Below are positions 1-7,684 of a stretch of DNA of 49,330 bases, one piece after another. Under the pieces are notes generated by a model that worked only from the letters and a program-made list of their open reading frames with translations, ran no database searches and was not told where the DNA came from. Within the stretch, counting starts at the first letter, position 1. Every line of letters begins with the position of its first letter. The DNA is from JBEKHI01 sp050012355 (GTDB taxonomy: Bacteria; Actinomycetota; Actinomycetes; Streptosporangiales; Streptosporangiaceae): assembly GCA_050012355.1 (NCBI GenBank), contig JBEKHI010000021.1:1-49330 (forward strand), in the 5' to 3' direction. The position numbers and the translations under genes are program-made.

Positions 1-398
1 ATGACGTACCACAGGCTGATATCCGTATGGTCGTCATCCCAGGTCCGGGTGACGGTCAAGAACGCGGGATGGTCGCGCAGCAGCTTGCCGTCGATGCCGA
101 GCTCTTCGTTGGCCTCGCGCAGCGCGGTGGCCCGCGGGTGCTCCCCCGGGTCGACGTGTCCCCCGGGCGGGAGCCACAGTTTCGCGAGGACGTGGTCCAC
201 CAGGAACACGCTCCAGTCGGACGGATCCGCCAGCACGGCGTACGCGACCAGGTGCGGCGACGGGGTCCCGGGCTTGACCCGGCGGTAGATGTCGTCGGTG
301 CGGTCCAGCCAGGCAAGGGCTTCGGCCTGGTGAGAGCGCTCGGTCTCGTCGAACGGCTCAATCGCCGCGACGATCTCTACCACCCGGCGAATGGCCAC
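1..398 (-). CDS. Nudix hydrolase, partial (C-terminal end off the window)
   Basis: A Nudix-fold hydrolase that would cleave a nucleoside diphosphate linked to another moiety; the substrate is unknown. The minus-strand reading frame shows the Nudix box as GHVDPGEHPRATALREANEE followed by LG, matching G-x5-E-x7-REUxEExGU with the catalytic Glu pair in REANEE. The segment just before it (VFLVDHVLAKLWLPPG) is the usual beta strand leading into the box. I placed the start at a GTG at 396-398, immediately preceded by an in-frame TGA; a GTG near 383 is the alternative. The gene runs off the left edge, so its end is not seen. It diverges from the GNAT gene across an AT-rich gap of about 50 bases that probably holds both promoters. 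Confidence 0.85.
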   Translation of the reverse strand, partial: MAIRRVVEIVAAIEPFDETERSHQAEALAWLDRTDDIYRRVKPGTPSPHLVAYAVLADPSDWSVFLVDHVLAKLWLPPGGHVDPGEHPRATALREANEELGIDGKLLRDHPAFLTVTRTWDDDHTDISLWYV

Positions 399-452
399 TC
401 AATGATCTTAATTGGTTTGCAGCAACACGTTGCTAACCGTGAACATGGCACC

Positions 453-932
453 GTGGTCCTGATTCGCGAGGTCGCCTCTGATGACTGGCAGCTGCTGCGG
501 GACGTGCGGCTGACCGCGTTGCTGGAGGCACCGTCGGCCTTCGGCTCTAGCTATGAACGGGAGGCGGTCTTCTCCGAGACGGACTGGCGAGGGCGGATAG
601 AAGCCCGCGGGGTGAGCTTTTTGGCATATCTCCCCGAAGTCAGCCCAGCCGGGCTGGCGGGTAGTTTCGGGGACCGGCCGGGCGTCGCCGAGCTCGTGTC
701 GATGTGGGTGGCACCGGCCGCGAGAGGCCGCGGAACCGGTGAGGCGCTGGTCACCGCGGTCGTCAACTGGGCCAAGAACCACGATTACCGCGAAGTGCAT
801 CTTTGGGTGACCGAGAGCAATGTCCACGCCCGAGGGCTCTACGAGCGGTGCGGGTTTGTCCCGACCGGGGAGCGCCAGCCGCTGCCGTCGAACCCGTCGC
901 TCCCGGAGATCGGCATGCGGCTACCAATCTGA
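453..932 (+). CDS. GNAT family N-acetyltransferase
   Basis: Predicted acetyl-CoA-dependent N-acetyltransferase of about 159 residues; the acceptor is unknown. The acetyl-CoA pyrophosphate loop is visible as VSMWVAPAARGRGTGEALV (RGRGTG is the Q/R-x-x-G-x-G/A motif), followed by the characteristic VTESNVHARGLYERCGF motif B region. I start at the GTG at 453 because the 50 bases before it are AT-rich and look like a promoter; an ATG at 402 would add 17 residues. The frame stays open far upstream, but that part is antisense to the Nudix gene and is not coding. Divergent from the Nudix gene. Confidence 0.82.
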   Translation: MVLIREVASDDWQLLRDVRLTALLEAPSAFGSSYEREAVFSETDWRGRIEARGVSFLAYLPEVSPAGLAGSFGDRPGVAELVSMWVAPAARGRGTGEALVTAVVNWAKNHDYREVHLWVTESNVHARGLYERCGFVPTGERQPLPSNPSLPEIGMRLPI

Positions 933-1075
933 CACGCCGCCCGTCCCGTGCGCGGGATCTCACGCCGGAGCGCGGGACTTAGCTTGCCGTTTACCCTCTG
1001 ACTGCTCACAATGTGTTACCGCGGGTGCTGGCGGCGAGGCCAGGTTACCTGCACCGCTGGCCGAGAGTACCGGAT

Positions 1076-1132
1076 GGCAAGATAATGGTAACTAGCCGTC
1101 GCCACGCGACGGCTAGTTACCATTATCTTGCC
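1076..1132. repeat. Perfect long hairpin (27-bp arms, 3-nt loop)
   Basis: Arms 1076-1102 and 1106-1132 are exact reverse complements around the loop CAC. The left arm begins GGCAAGATAATGGTAACT and ends AGCCGTCGC. No U-tract follows on either strand, so it is not a classical intrinsic terminator. It lies about 145 bases past the GNAT stop codon. It could form a cruciform or a very stable RNA hairpin. Confidence 0.9.
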
Positions 1133-1480
1133 GACGGGCCAGTCCGGGCGGCCGGGCGACACCGCAGTCTCGGGCAATATCAGGCAAATTGCCGGGCGGT
1201 CGTCGGGAGATTCCCGAAGGATAAAACGGCAAGCTTAGGGCGCGTCGGGTAGTTACCTCACTGGGGATTTCATGACCCGGACCGTGATGCGGCTGGGGCG
1301 GCGGCACCCCCGGTCACGCATGTCCCACCCGTCACGGGCGCGAAGTGAAGGCGGTCCCGCCGCCGCACGGGCGGGCACGCGCCGACACTCGGCCGACGCT
1401 CGGCGGACGGCACCGGGTGGCACACGCTAGGGTTAGTTAGCTGTTTAAGGGGCAGATGGGACACGATTTGACCGAAACCC

Positions 1481-1510
1481 TTGACGGCTTATTTTACCCG
1501 GTAGTAACTT
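1481..1510 (+). promoter_or_regulatory. Candidate promoter with embedded operator upstream of DUF6230 gene
   Basis: TTGACG (1481-1486) and TAACTT (1505-1510) are separated by 18 bases, giving a plausible -35/-10 pair. Between and overlapping them is the inverted repeat TTAC-CCGGTA-GTAA (1494-1507), a shape typical of TetR-family operators and well placed to repress this promoter. The implied 5' leader is about 125 bases. Confidence 0.45.
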
Positions 1511-1644
1511 ACCACCAACGAGGCGGTGTGGGCACGCTCACACTGTGTAGTTTTGAATGAGGGACGTGCGAACGTTCCCGGTTTCACCGTCGAGGCCGCG
1601 AAACCCGGGGAAGGTCGAACTCCCGAGTACCCGAGGGGAGCGCA

Positions 1645-2241
1645 ATGCCGGGCGCCAAAGAAGAGAGTACGTCGGCCCAGGGCCGAATGAAGTGGCGTCG
1701 ATTTGCCATCGTCGCCGTACCAGCGCTTGCGGTCGCGGGGCTTCTCGTCGGACTCACCGCCGAGGGAGCGATCGCTTCCAGCATCTCCGTCTCTGGCCAG
1801 GAGTTCCTGATCACCGCCAGCACGTTCAGCGCGAACGGGTTCGAGCAGTTCGGCGGGTCGGTCACCAACGCCAACGGCGAGGAGCCGGTGATCATCACCG
1901 CGATGCACCAGGCAACCATCGACAACCTTTGCCAGAGCGTGTCCGTTGGTCCGGTGACGCTGCGGCTCACCGCGGGCAGCGGCAGCAATCCGGTGACCGC
2001 GGATAACTTGATTGTCGATGCCAGTTCACAGACCGGAAGCGTCGCGACCTTCCACAACATCACCATTGGCCAGGACGCCGGGACCCTTTCAGAAGACCCT
2101 GGGACCACCGGGACGTCGGGCGGGTTCGGACAGCAGGCGGACACGTTCACGATCACCAACCTCGTGCAGAACACCTGGCTGACCACGGCCGGTACCTTTA
2201 CCCTGCCCGGCCTCTCGATCGGCTTCGGATCGAGCTGCTGA
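1645..2241 (+). CDS. DUF6230 family exported/membrane-anchored protein
   Basis: A 198-residue actinobacterial protein of unknown function. It begins with a basic stretch (MKWRRF) and one hydrophobic segment (about residues 20-45, AIVAVPALAVAGLLVGLTAEG) that should act as signal peptide or anchor. The rest is Ser/Thr/Gly-rich beta-type sequence with two Cys, one near the middle and one at the C-terminal end (GFGSSC). Proteins of this kind are often annotated as cholesterol esterase in Streptomyces, for which I see no catalytic triad. The start at 1645 has a good ribosome binding site (GAGGGGAG). The DUF6114 gene follows after 5 bases, so the two are almost certainly one operon acting at the cell envelope. 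Confidence 0.82.
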   Translation: MPGAKEESTSAQGRMKWRRFAIVAVPALAVAGLLVGLTAEGAIASSISVSGQEFLITASTFSANGFEQFGGSVTNANGEEPVIITAMHQATIDNLCQSVSVGPVTLRLTAGSGSNPVTADNLIVDASSQTGSVATFHNITIGQDAGTLSEDPGTTGTSGGFGQQADTFTITNLVQNTWLTTAGTFTLPGLSIGFGSSC

Positions 2242-2246
2242 CGATC

Positions 2247-3617
2247 ATGACCACTGGCGATGACTCGGAGCCCAGCGTGGAAGCGATACCTAGCGACCGT
2301 GCAAGGCGTGACGCGCGGCAGCGGTTCGCCGACGGCCGGGCCGCCTTCCGAGCCTGGCGGCGGAGCCGCCCCTTTTGGGGCGGCTTGCTGCTGGTCATCG
2401 CGGGCCTCGAACTGGTCGCCCTCCCGCTGTCCGGCGTGCTCGTGCACGGCGCGCTCAAGCTCGTCATCTACATCGGCATCGGCGGCGTCTTCGGGGTCCT
2501 GATCGGCATCCTGCTGGTAGCGGCCGGGATCATGTGCTGGATCTCCCCCGGCCAGCGGGTCTTCTACGGGATCGCCGGGATCGTGCTCGGCGTGCTGTCC
2601 TTCCCGGCCTCCAACCTCGGTGGCTTCTTCCTCGGCATGCTGCTGGCAATCGTCGGCGGGTCGCTCGCGTTCGCCTGGACCCGCACCGAGCCGCAGGCCG
2701 CGCCGGTCCGGGCCGACGCGGAGGCCGAGGTCGAGACGACCGGGCTCGAGATCGTCACCGACGACAACGACGAGACATCAGACGAAATACCCGAGGACGA
2801 AGCGCCAGAGGAAGGGACACCGACCGAGGAGGCGACAACCGAGCGACAGCGCGGCACCGGCGGATCCCGCGGGCAGCGCGCGCTCGCGGTCGCCACCATG
2901 CCGGCGCTGCTCGTCGCCGGGTTCCTCGTCTCCCCCGCCCACCCCGCGCAGTCGAGTCAGCTGTGCATCCTGGGCATCTGCATCGGCCCGTCGCCGACCC
3001 CGAGTGCCAGCGCGAGCCCCAGTGCCAGCGCGAGCGCTAGCGACACACCCAATCCCACGACCGGCTCGTCGTCCTCGGCCAGCCCGCAGCCGGGCAGCAG
3101 CGGCAGTACCGGCAGTTCCACCAGCAAGGCCACCGCGTCGCCGAGTCCGACCAGCACCGCGGTCAAGCAGGCCAGCGCCGGGAGCGGCCTAGAGGCATCG
3201 GGCGCGACCTCGGTGCTGACCTCCGGCTCCGCGACCCTGACCGACTTCATCTTCCAGGGCATCGTGGACATGCCGGTTTCCGGTGGCGGCACCGAGAAGA
3301 TGCTGAAGTTCACCGCGAGCTCGGCGGACCTGACCGACGGCGTGGAGCTGAGCGTCACCCAGGGCACCCTCACCACCGTGACCAGCAGCCCGACGCTGGA
3401 CTTCACCGGCGACATGACGCTCTACGCGACCAAGCTCACCGGCACCCTCGCAGGCATACCGCTGACGTTCACGCCCACGACGATCGACGCGATCCTGCTG
3501 AAGTTCGTGAACCTGCTCACCGGGCTGGTCCCGATCACGATGACGAACGTGACCACGTACCAGCCGCTGACCAGCGCGGGCGCCCTCACGACCGGGGCAC
3601 TGTCGCTAGGCTTCTAA
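2247..3617 (+). CDS. DUF6114-containing membrane protein with extracytoplasmic beta domain
   Basis: A 456-residue envelope protein of unknown function. Residues about 37-135 contain four closely spaced hydrophobic segments (DUF6114-like region). An acidic Glu/Asp/Thr-rich linker (about 145-200) follows, then a fifth hydrophobic segment (about 211-232), a low-complexity Ser/Pro/Thr linker (about 245-310) suited to spanning the cell wall, and a C-terminal Thr-rich beta domain resembling the partner DUF6230 protein. The gene is in operon with DUF6230. Its TAA stop (3615-3617) overlaps the TAG stop of the convergent polymerase gene (3614-3616) by two bases. Confidence 0.8.
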   Translation: MTTGDDSEPSVEAIPSDRARRDARQRFADGRAAFRAWRRSRPFWGGLLLVIAGLELVALPLSGVLVHGALKLVIYIGIGGVFGVLIGILLVAAGIMCWISPGQRVFYGIAGIVLGVLSFPASNLGGFFLGMLLAIVGGSLAFAWTRTEPQAAPVRADAEAEVETTGLEIVTDDNDETSDEIPEDEAPEEGTPTEEATTERQRGTGGSRGQRALAVATMPALLVAGFLVSPAHPAQSSQLCILGICIGPSPTPSASASPSASASASDTPNPTTGSSSSASPQPGSSGSTGSSTSKATASPSPTSTAVKQASAGSGLEASGATSVLTSGSATLTDFIFQGIVDMPVSGGGTEKMLKFTASSADLTDGVELSVTQGTLTTVTSSPTLDFTGDMTLYATKLTGTLAGIPLTFTPTTIDAILLKFVNLLTGLVPITMTNVTTYQPLTSAGALTTGALSLGF

Positions 3618-4657
3618 GAACCCGGCGGCTCGAACTCGGCTCTGACGCCGAGCAGCCGGACCGGGTCGCGCCGGGTAAACGACTCCAGCGCCGCCAGAGC
3701 GGCATCTTCGAAGGAACCGGATAGCCGGGCTCCATGGGTCTCGGTCTCGAACGGCGCGTAGCGGACCTTCACCACGATGCGCACCACCCGGCGTTCCGAC
3801 GAGGCGACCTCGGACGAAACCACACCAGCGAGCCGGGTGACTTCCGACATCACCTGCGCCCAGTCCGCGATGTTCTGCTGGAAGGTGACCTCGCGGCCGT
3901 GCGAGCGCGCCACGTAGGGCGTGTCGTCCACCTCGCTGTCGCCCCGTCCGCGGCCGAGCAGCACGAGCCATGGTCCCGTCATCGGCCCGAACGACGCGGC
4001 CAGCTCATCCGGGTCCGCCTCGGCCAGTTCGCGGACGGTCCGCACCCCGAGACCGGCCAGCTTGCGCGCGGTCTTAGTCCCGATACCCCACAGGGCGTCG
4101 GTCGGCAGGTCCCCGAGCACGGAGTACCAGGTGGCCGACGTCAGCCGGAACACCCCGGCGGGCTTGCCGAATCCGGTCGCGATCTTGGCCTGCAGCTTGT
4201 TTTCCCCGATGCCCACTGAGCAGTACAGGTCAGTCGCCGACAGCACGGCTTCCTGCAGCTCACGTGAGAACGCTTCCGGATCTTCCGAGGAGACCCCCAG
4301 GAAGGCCTCGTCCCAGCCGAGCACCTCCACGACCGCCCCGGAGGCACGCAAGACGTTCATGATCTCCTCGGAGACGTCGAGGTACACCGGAGCGTCCACC
4401 GGCAGGAACACGCAATCCGGGCATTTCTTGGCCGCCGTCCGCAGCGGCATGCCGGAGTGCACGCCGTACTCGCGAGCCTCGTAGGAGGCGGTTGACACCA
4501 CGCCGCGCTTGGCCGGGTCGCCATCACCGCCCACCACCAGCGGCTTCCCGCGCAGTTCGGGACGCCGGAGCACCTCGACCGCCGCGATGAACTGGTCGAG
4601 GTCGACATGAAGGACCCATCGTGTCACGCTCACATCTATACCGTTGCGCATGAGCAT
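3614..4657 (-). CDS. dinB2: DinB2-like Y-family DNA polymerase (DNA polymerase IV family)
   Basis: A 347-residue translesion polymerase. Palm-domain metal ligands are Asp19 (HVDLDQF), Asp116 and Glu117 (GWDEAFLG). Little-finger and thumb features follow, including CSVGIGENKLQAKIATGFGKP and the helix-hairpin-helix segment WGIGTKTARKLAGLGV. The local sequence HVDLDQFIAAVE and GWDEAFLG matches the mycobacterial DinB2 subgroup rather than classical DinB. The steric-gate position, normally Tyr or Phe, is Ile24. No C-terminal beta-clamp peptide is evident (the end is EFEPPGS). The start at 4657 has an upstream GAGG; an ATG at 4651 is nearly equivalent. Convergent with DUF6114. Confidence 0.9.
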   Translation of the reverse strand: MLMRNGIDVSVTRWVLHVDLDQFIAAVEVLRRPELRGKPLVVGGDGDPAKRGVVSTASYEAREYGVHSGMPLRTAAKKCPDCVFLPVDAPVYLDVSEEIMNVLRASGAVVEVLGWDEAFLGVSSEDPEAFSRELQEAVLSATDLYCSVGIGENKLQAKIATGFGKPAGVFRLTSATWYSVLGDLPTDALWGIGTKTARKLAGLGVRTVRELAEADPDELAASFGPMTGPWLVLLGRGRGDSEVDDTPYVARSHGREVTFQQNIADWAQVMSEVTRLAGVVSSEVASSERRVVRIVVKVRYAPFETETHGARLSGSFEDAALAALESFTRRDPVRLLGVRAEFEPPGS

Positions 4658-4989
4658 TCATTCCTCGGCGCCCGTGGCTACGTCCGGCCGTGGGAGGCCG
4701 CCGCGCGGCGGCCAAGGCAGGTACTGGCAGTGTTTCGCGACCTGGTGAGCCCCGTACACGCTGGAGATCACCCGCGGGATCGTCGACGCGGCGGCCGCCT
4801 CGGAAGTGGACGTGGTGCTCGTTTTGCTGGTGAGTGCCGCACCAACCAGCGAAGAGTGCGGGTAGTGCAGCATCAACCAGAATCCGCACCCGCAGAGTGG
4901 CGATTATCCCGCGATCACACACACCATCAGAACCATTGGCAGCAGCCGCAACTGAGCCTACGAGCCCGGCAGCGCATCCGGGTTCTTCG
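4658..4989. other. 332-base gene-free stretch holding hairpin repeat copy A
   Basis: Between the polymerase start and the acdS stop. A 72-codon minus-strand ORF (4658-4876) exists but has low-complexity, non-family sequence and no ribosome binding site, so I do not call it. The only clear structure is the 61-bp repeat at 4822-4882. Confidence 0.5.
4822..4882. repeat. 61-bp imperfect hairpin repeat, copy A
   Basis: Aligns without gaps to 14388-14448 with about 48 of 61 bases identical. Ends are TTTTGCTGGTGAGTGC and GCAGCATCAACCAGAA; the arms pair imperfectly in this copy. The conserved middle contains AAGAGT and GTAGTGCAGCA. It lies in intergenic DNA downstream of acdS (read on the minus strand). 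Confidence 0.7.
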
Positions 4990-6000
4990 CTAGTCGCGGA
5001 AGAGCGCGCTGTAGGCGTTCAGCGCCGGCTGGCCGCCCAGGTGGGCATACAAGACGGTCGAGTCCTTGCTGATCTCACCGTTACTCACCAGGTCGATAAG
5101 GCCCGCCATCGACTTGCCCTCGTAGACGGGGTCGAGGATCATCCCCTCCAGCCGGCCGGTGAGGCGGATCGCGTCGATGGTGGACTGGACAGGTATGCCG
5201 TAGTACTCACCGGCCCATCCCGCCAGGACGGTGATCTCGTCGTCACGTAGCTCGCGCCCGAGCCCGATGAGCTCGGCGGTCCCCCGCGCGATCTTGGCGA
5301 CCTGCGCGCGGGTTTGCTCGATCGTGGCCGACGCGTCGATGCCGATCACCCGGCGGGGCCGGTCCTGGCCGGCGAATCCGGCGATCATGCCCGCGTGCGT
5401 GGACCCGGTGACGCTGCACACGATGATCGTGTCGAAGAAGACGCCGAGTTCACTCTCCTGCTGCTGGACTTCCAGTGCCCAGTTCGCGAAGCCGAGGCCG
5501 CCGAGCGGATGGTCCGACGCGCCCGCCGGGATCGGATAAGGGGTGCCGCCGCGGGCGCGGACGTCCTCGATCGCCTGTTCCCAGCTTGACTTGATACCGA
5601 TGTCGAAACCAGCCTGGACGAGTTCGACATCCGCTCCCATGATGCGTGACAGCAGAATGTTCCCGACTCGGTCGTTCACCGAGTCCGGCCAGTCGACCCA
5701 GCTTTCCTGCACCAGCCGGGCCTTGAGACCGAGCTTGGCCGCGACGGCGGCCACCTGCCGGGTGTGGTTGGACTGCACCCCGCCGATGGTCACCAGGTGC
5801 GTCGCGCCCTTGTCCAGGGCATCGGGCACCAGGTACTCGAGCTTGCGGATCTTGTTCCCGCCGTAGGCCAGCCCGGAGTTGCAGTCTTCCCGCTTGGCCC
5901 AGATGGCGGCGCCGCCGAGATGCGCCGACAGTCGTTCGAGCGGGTGCACGGGCGACGGCCCGAACATGAGCGGATAGCGCGGGAAATCGCTGAGGGTCAT
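4990..6000 (-). CDS. acdS: 1-aminocyclopropane-1-carboxylate (ACC) deaminase
   Basis: A 336-residue PLP enzyme that opens ACC, the ethylene precursor of plants, to 2-oxobutanoate and ammonia. The PLP lysine is Lys50 in YGGNKIRKLEY. The residues that separate true ACC deaminase from D-cysteine desulfhydrase are present: Tyr293-Glu294 in DPVYEGKS and Leu321 in YAHLGGQPALN, equivalent to Tyr294, Glu295 and Leu322 of the Pseudomonas enzyme. Length matches the family (about 338). I start at ATG 5998-6000, which overlaps the GntR stop as ATGA; the longer upstream frame is the GntR gene read out of phase. Cotranscribed with and probably controlled by that regulator. Cytoplasmic. Confidence 0.95.
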   Translation of the reverse strand: MTLSDFPRYPLMFGPSPVHPLERLSAHLGGAAIWAKREDCNSGLAYGGNKIRKLEYLVPDALDKGATHLVTIGGVQSNHTRQVAAVAAKLGLKARLVQESWVDWPDSVNDRVGNILLSRIMGADVELVQAGFDIGIKSSWEQAIEDVRARGGTPYPIPAGASDHPLGGLGFANWALEVQQQESELGVFFDTIIVCSVTGSTHAGMIAGFAGQDRPRRVIGIDASATIEQTRAQVAKIARGTAELIGLGRELRDDEITVLAGWAGEYYGIPVQSTIDAIRLTGRLEGMILDPVYEGKSMAGLIDLVSNGEISKDSTVLYAHLGGQPALNAYSALFRD

Positions 6001-6641
6001 GGTGCTCCTTCCTCCGCCGCGTCCAGCAGCGGAGCCAGGGTCTGCCAGTTTGTGCGGGTAGCCAGCGCCGCCTGCTCCGCGTCGCCGGCGGCGCACAACT
6101 GGATGATCTTGTCGTGCAGCGCCACCGAGCCGCGGCCAGGCAAGGACGAGAACCTCAGGCGTTCGACCCGCCGCAGGACCGGCGTCACCTGGTCGAGCAC
6201 CGAGCGGATGACCGGGTTGGCCGAGGCCTCGACGGCCACCTCGTGGAACTGGTCGTCGGCGGCGAGCGCCGCCTCTGCGTCGCCCGCTCGCAGCGCCGCG
6301 GCAAAGCGGGCGTTGGCGTCCCGCATAGCAGTGAGCTCATCGGAGGACATGAGCGGGACGGCTTCGCGGACGGCCAGTTCATGCATGGCGGCGGCGACCG
6401 ACTGCGCGGCGCGCGTCCGCCGGGTGCTCACCGGGCTGACAATGGTGAAGCGGCCTGGCTTGCTCTGCACCAGCCCGGCCTGCTCAAGCCGGGCCAGCGC
6501 CTCCCGGATAGGAGTCCGGCTGACCCCGAGCCAGGCGATGAGTTCCGGGTCGTTCAGCCGCTCCCCGGGGGCGAGCGTGCCATCCACGATCGCGTCCCTG
6601 ATCTTTCGGTAGGCGGCATCGCGCAGCAAGGACTTGGCCAC
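5997..6641 (-). CDS. GntR-family regulator (FCD type), probable acdS regulator
   Basis: A 214-residue FadR-subfamily repressor or activator. The N-terminal winged helix is clear (AYRKIRDAIVDGTLAPGERL, then LGVSRTPIREALARLEQAG), and the all-helical FCD ligand domain follows with a His in DDQFHEVAV. I chose GTG 6639-6641, which has AGGG four bases upstream; an ATG at 6668 would add nine residues but lacks a binding site and lies inside the likely operator. Its stop overlaps the acdS start (ATGA), so the two genes are translationally coupled. Autoregulation and ACC- or pathway-responsive control are inferred from the arrangement. Confidence 0.9.
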   Translation of the reverse strand: MAKSLLRDAAYRKIRDAIVDGTLAPGERLNDPELIAWLGVSRTPIREALARLEQAGLVQSKPGRFTIVSPVSTRRTRAAQSVAAAMHELAVREAVPLMSSDELTAMRDANARFAAALRAGDAEAALAADDQFHEVAVEASANPVIRSVLDQVTPVLRRVERLRFSSLPGRGSVALHDKIIQLCAAGDAEQAALATRTNWQTLAPLLDAAEEGAP

Positions 6642-6667
6642 GACACCCTGACTTTCAGGAACCGGCA

Positions 6668-6704
6668 TGCAAAATATTGCACATAGCATTCTGGATATTG
6701 TCAA
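6668..6704 (-). promoter_or_regulatory. Candidate promoter/operator for the GntR-acdS operon
   Basis: On the minus strand a TTGACA hexamer (6699-6704) is followed by AT-rich sequence containing the inverted repeat TGCAA-TATT-TTGCA (6668-6681). An AT-rich palindrome just upstream of a GntR gene is the usual position of its autoregulatory operator. The -10 box is not certain. Confidence 0.5.
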
Positions 6705-6747
6705 GGTGCCCGGTCGACCACCGGGGTGCTCGGTAGGCTCGGATCTT

Positions 6748-7671
6748 ATGACCAGCACCCCCCGCATCGCCATCGCGCCCTCGCCAACACCAAACGCCGA
6801 GGAGGCCGTCCGCCGGGGCGGAGGGGTGCCGGTGCCCGTCGGCGAGCCAGCGGACGGGCTGGTCTGGCTCGCTTCCGCCGACGCCGAGGGACTGCGGAAA
6901 CCACTGGCCGAGACTCCGCAGATCCGGTGGGTGCAACTGCCCTCAGCAGGCGTCGAGCGGTTCGCCGCCGCGGGCCTGCTGCGCGACGGGCGGACCTGGA
7001 CCTGCGCGAAGGGCGCGTACGCCAAGCCGGTGGCCGAGCACGCGCTCATGCTCGCGCTGGCCGGGCTCCGCTTGCTGCCGGTCCGGATCCGTGCGCGGTC
7101 ATGGGGCTCTCCAGCCGGCGAGATGCTGTTCGACCAGCCCGTCGTGATCCTGGGCGGCGGCGGGATCGCGACCGAGCTGCTGGCTCTGCTCGCGCCGTTC
7201 AACGTGCCGGCGACCGTGGTCCGGCGGTCGCAAGCACCGATGCCCGGGGCATGCCGGGTGGTCGGCACCGAATCACTGCCCGACGTGCTCCCCGAAGCGC
7301 TCGTGGTGTTCGTCGCGCTCGCGCTCACGCCCGCCACCACCGGGATCATCGGAGCGCGCGAACTTGGGCTGATGAACTCGCGCGGGTGGCTGGTCAACGT
7401 GGCCCGCGGACCGCACGTGGTCACCGCCGACCTGGTGGCGGCGCTGGAGTCGAAGTCGATCGGCGGGGCCGCGCTGGACGTCACCGACCCCGAGCCGCTG
7501 CCGGACGGGCATCCATTGTGGTCAATGGACAACGCCATTATCACGCCGCACACCGCGGACACTCTCGAGATGATCAGGCCGTTGCTGGACGAGCGGATCG
7601 CTGCCAACGTGGCCGCGTTCGCGGCGGGCACGCCGCTGCAGGGCCTAGTCGATCCAGAGGCCGGATATTAA
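6748..7671 (+). CDS. D-2-hydroxyacid dehydrogenase (NAD(P)-dependent)
   Basis: A 307-residue dehydrogenase of the phosphoglycerate/2-hydroxyacid family, reducing a 2-oxo acid or oxidising a D-2-hydroxy acid. Visible are a nucleotide-binding turn VVILGGGGIATE (about 130-141), the catalytic Arg in LVNVARGPHVV, the Glu in VTDPEPLPDGHPLW, and the catalytic His in NAIITPHTADT. The ATG at 6748 is chosen over an upstream in-frame ATG at 6667, which lies in the operator region. It diverges from the GntR-acdS operon. ACC deaminase yields a 2-oxo acid, so a functional link is possible, but this is inference only. Confidence 0.88.
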   Translation: MTSTPRIAIAPSPTPNAEEAVRRGGGVPVPVGEPADGLVWLASADAEGLRKPLAETPQIRWVQLPSAGVERFAAAGLLRDGRTWTCAKGAYAKPVAEHALMLALAGLRLLPVRIRARSWGSPAGEMLFDQPVVILGGGGIATELLALLAPFNVPATVVRRSQAPMPGACRVVGTESLPDVLPEALVVFVALALTPATTGIIGARELGLMNSRGWLVNVARGPHVVTADLVAALESKSIGGAALDVTDPEPLPDGHPLWSMDNAIITPHTADTLEMIRPLLDERIAANVAAFAAGTPLQGLVDPEAGY

Positions 7672-7684
7672 GGCCGCGCGCCGG

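Larger units (their letters stand above)
933..1644. other. 712-base gene-free stretch upstream of the DUF6230 gene
   Basis: No convincing ORF. The stretch holds a perfect 27-bp-arm hairpin (1076-1132), an 11-bp palindrome CAGGTTACCTG (1041-1051), and repeated GTTACC/GGTAAC words at 1015, 1044, 1087, 1116 and 1252. Near its right end is a promoter-like pair TTGACG (1481) and TAACTT (1505). This looks like a regulatory region, possibly with a binding-site cluster, serving the DUF6230/DUF6114 genes. Confidence 0.5.

Noticed and set aside
1013..1252. A 79-codon ORF in the large gap before DUF6230
   Set aside because: It passes through the perfect hairpin, lacks a ribosome binding site, and has no family resemblance.
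4658..4876. A 72-codon minus-strand ORF sharing its first residues (MLHY...S) with an ORF at 14185-14439
   Set aside because: The similarity is explained by the shared 61-bp DNA repeat; beyond it the two peptides diverge, so a conserved small protein is not supported.
6642..7631. The 330-codon upstream extension of the GntR frame
   Set aside because: It is antisense to the 2-hydroxyacid dehydrogenase, Ser/Pro-rich and non-homologous; the real GntR start is at 6641 or 6668.
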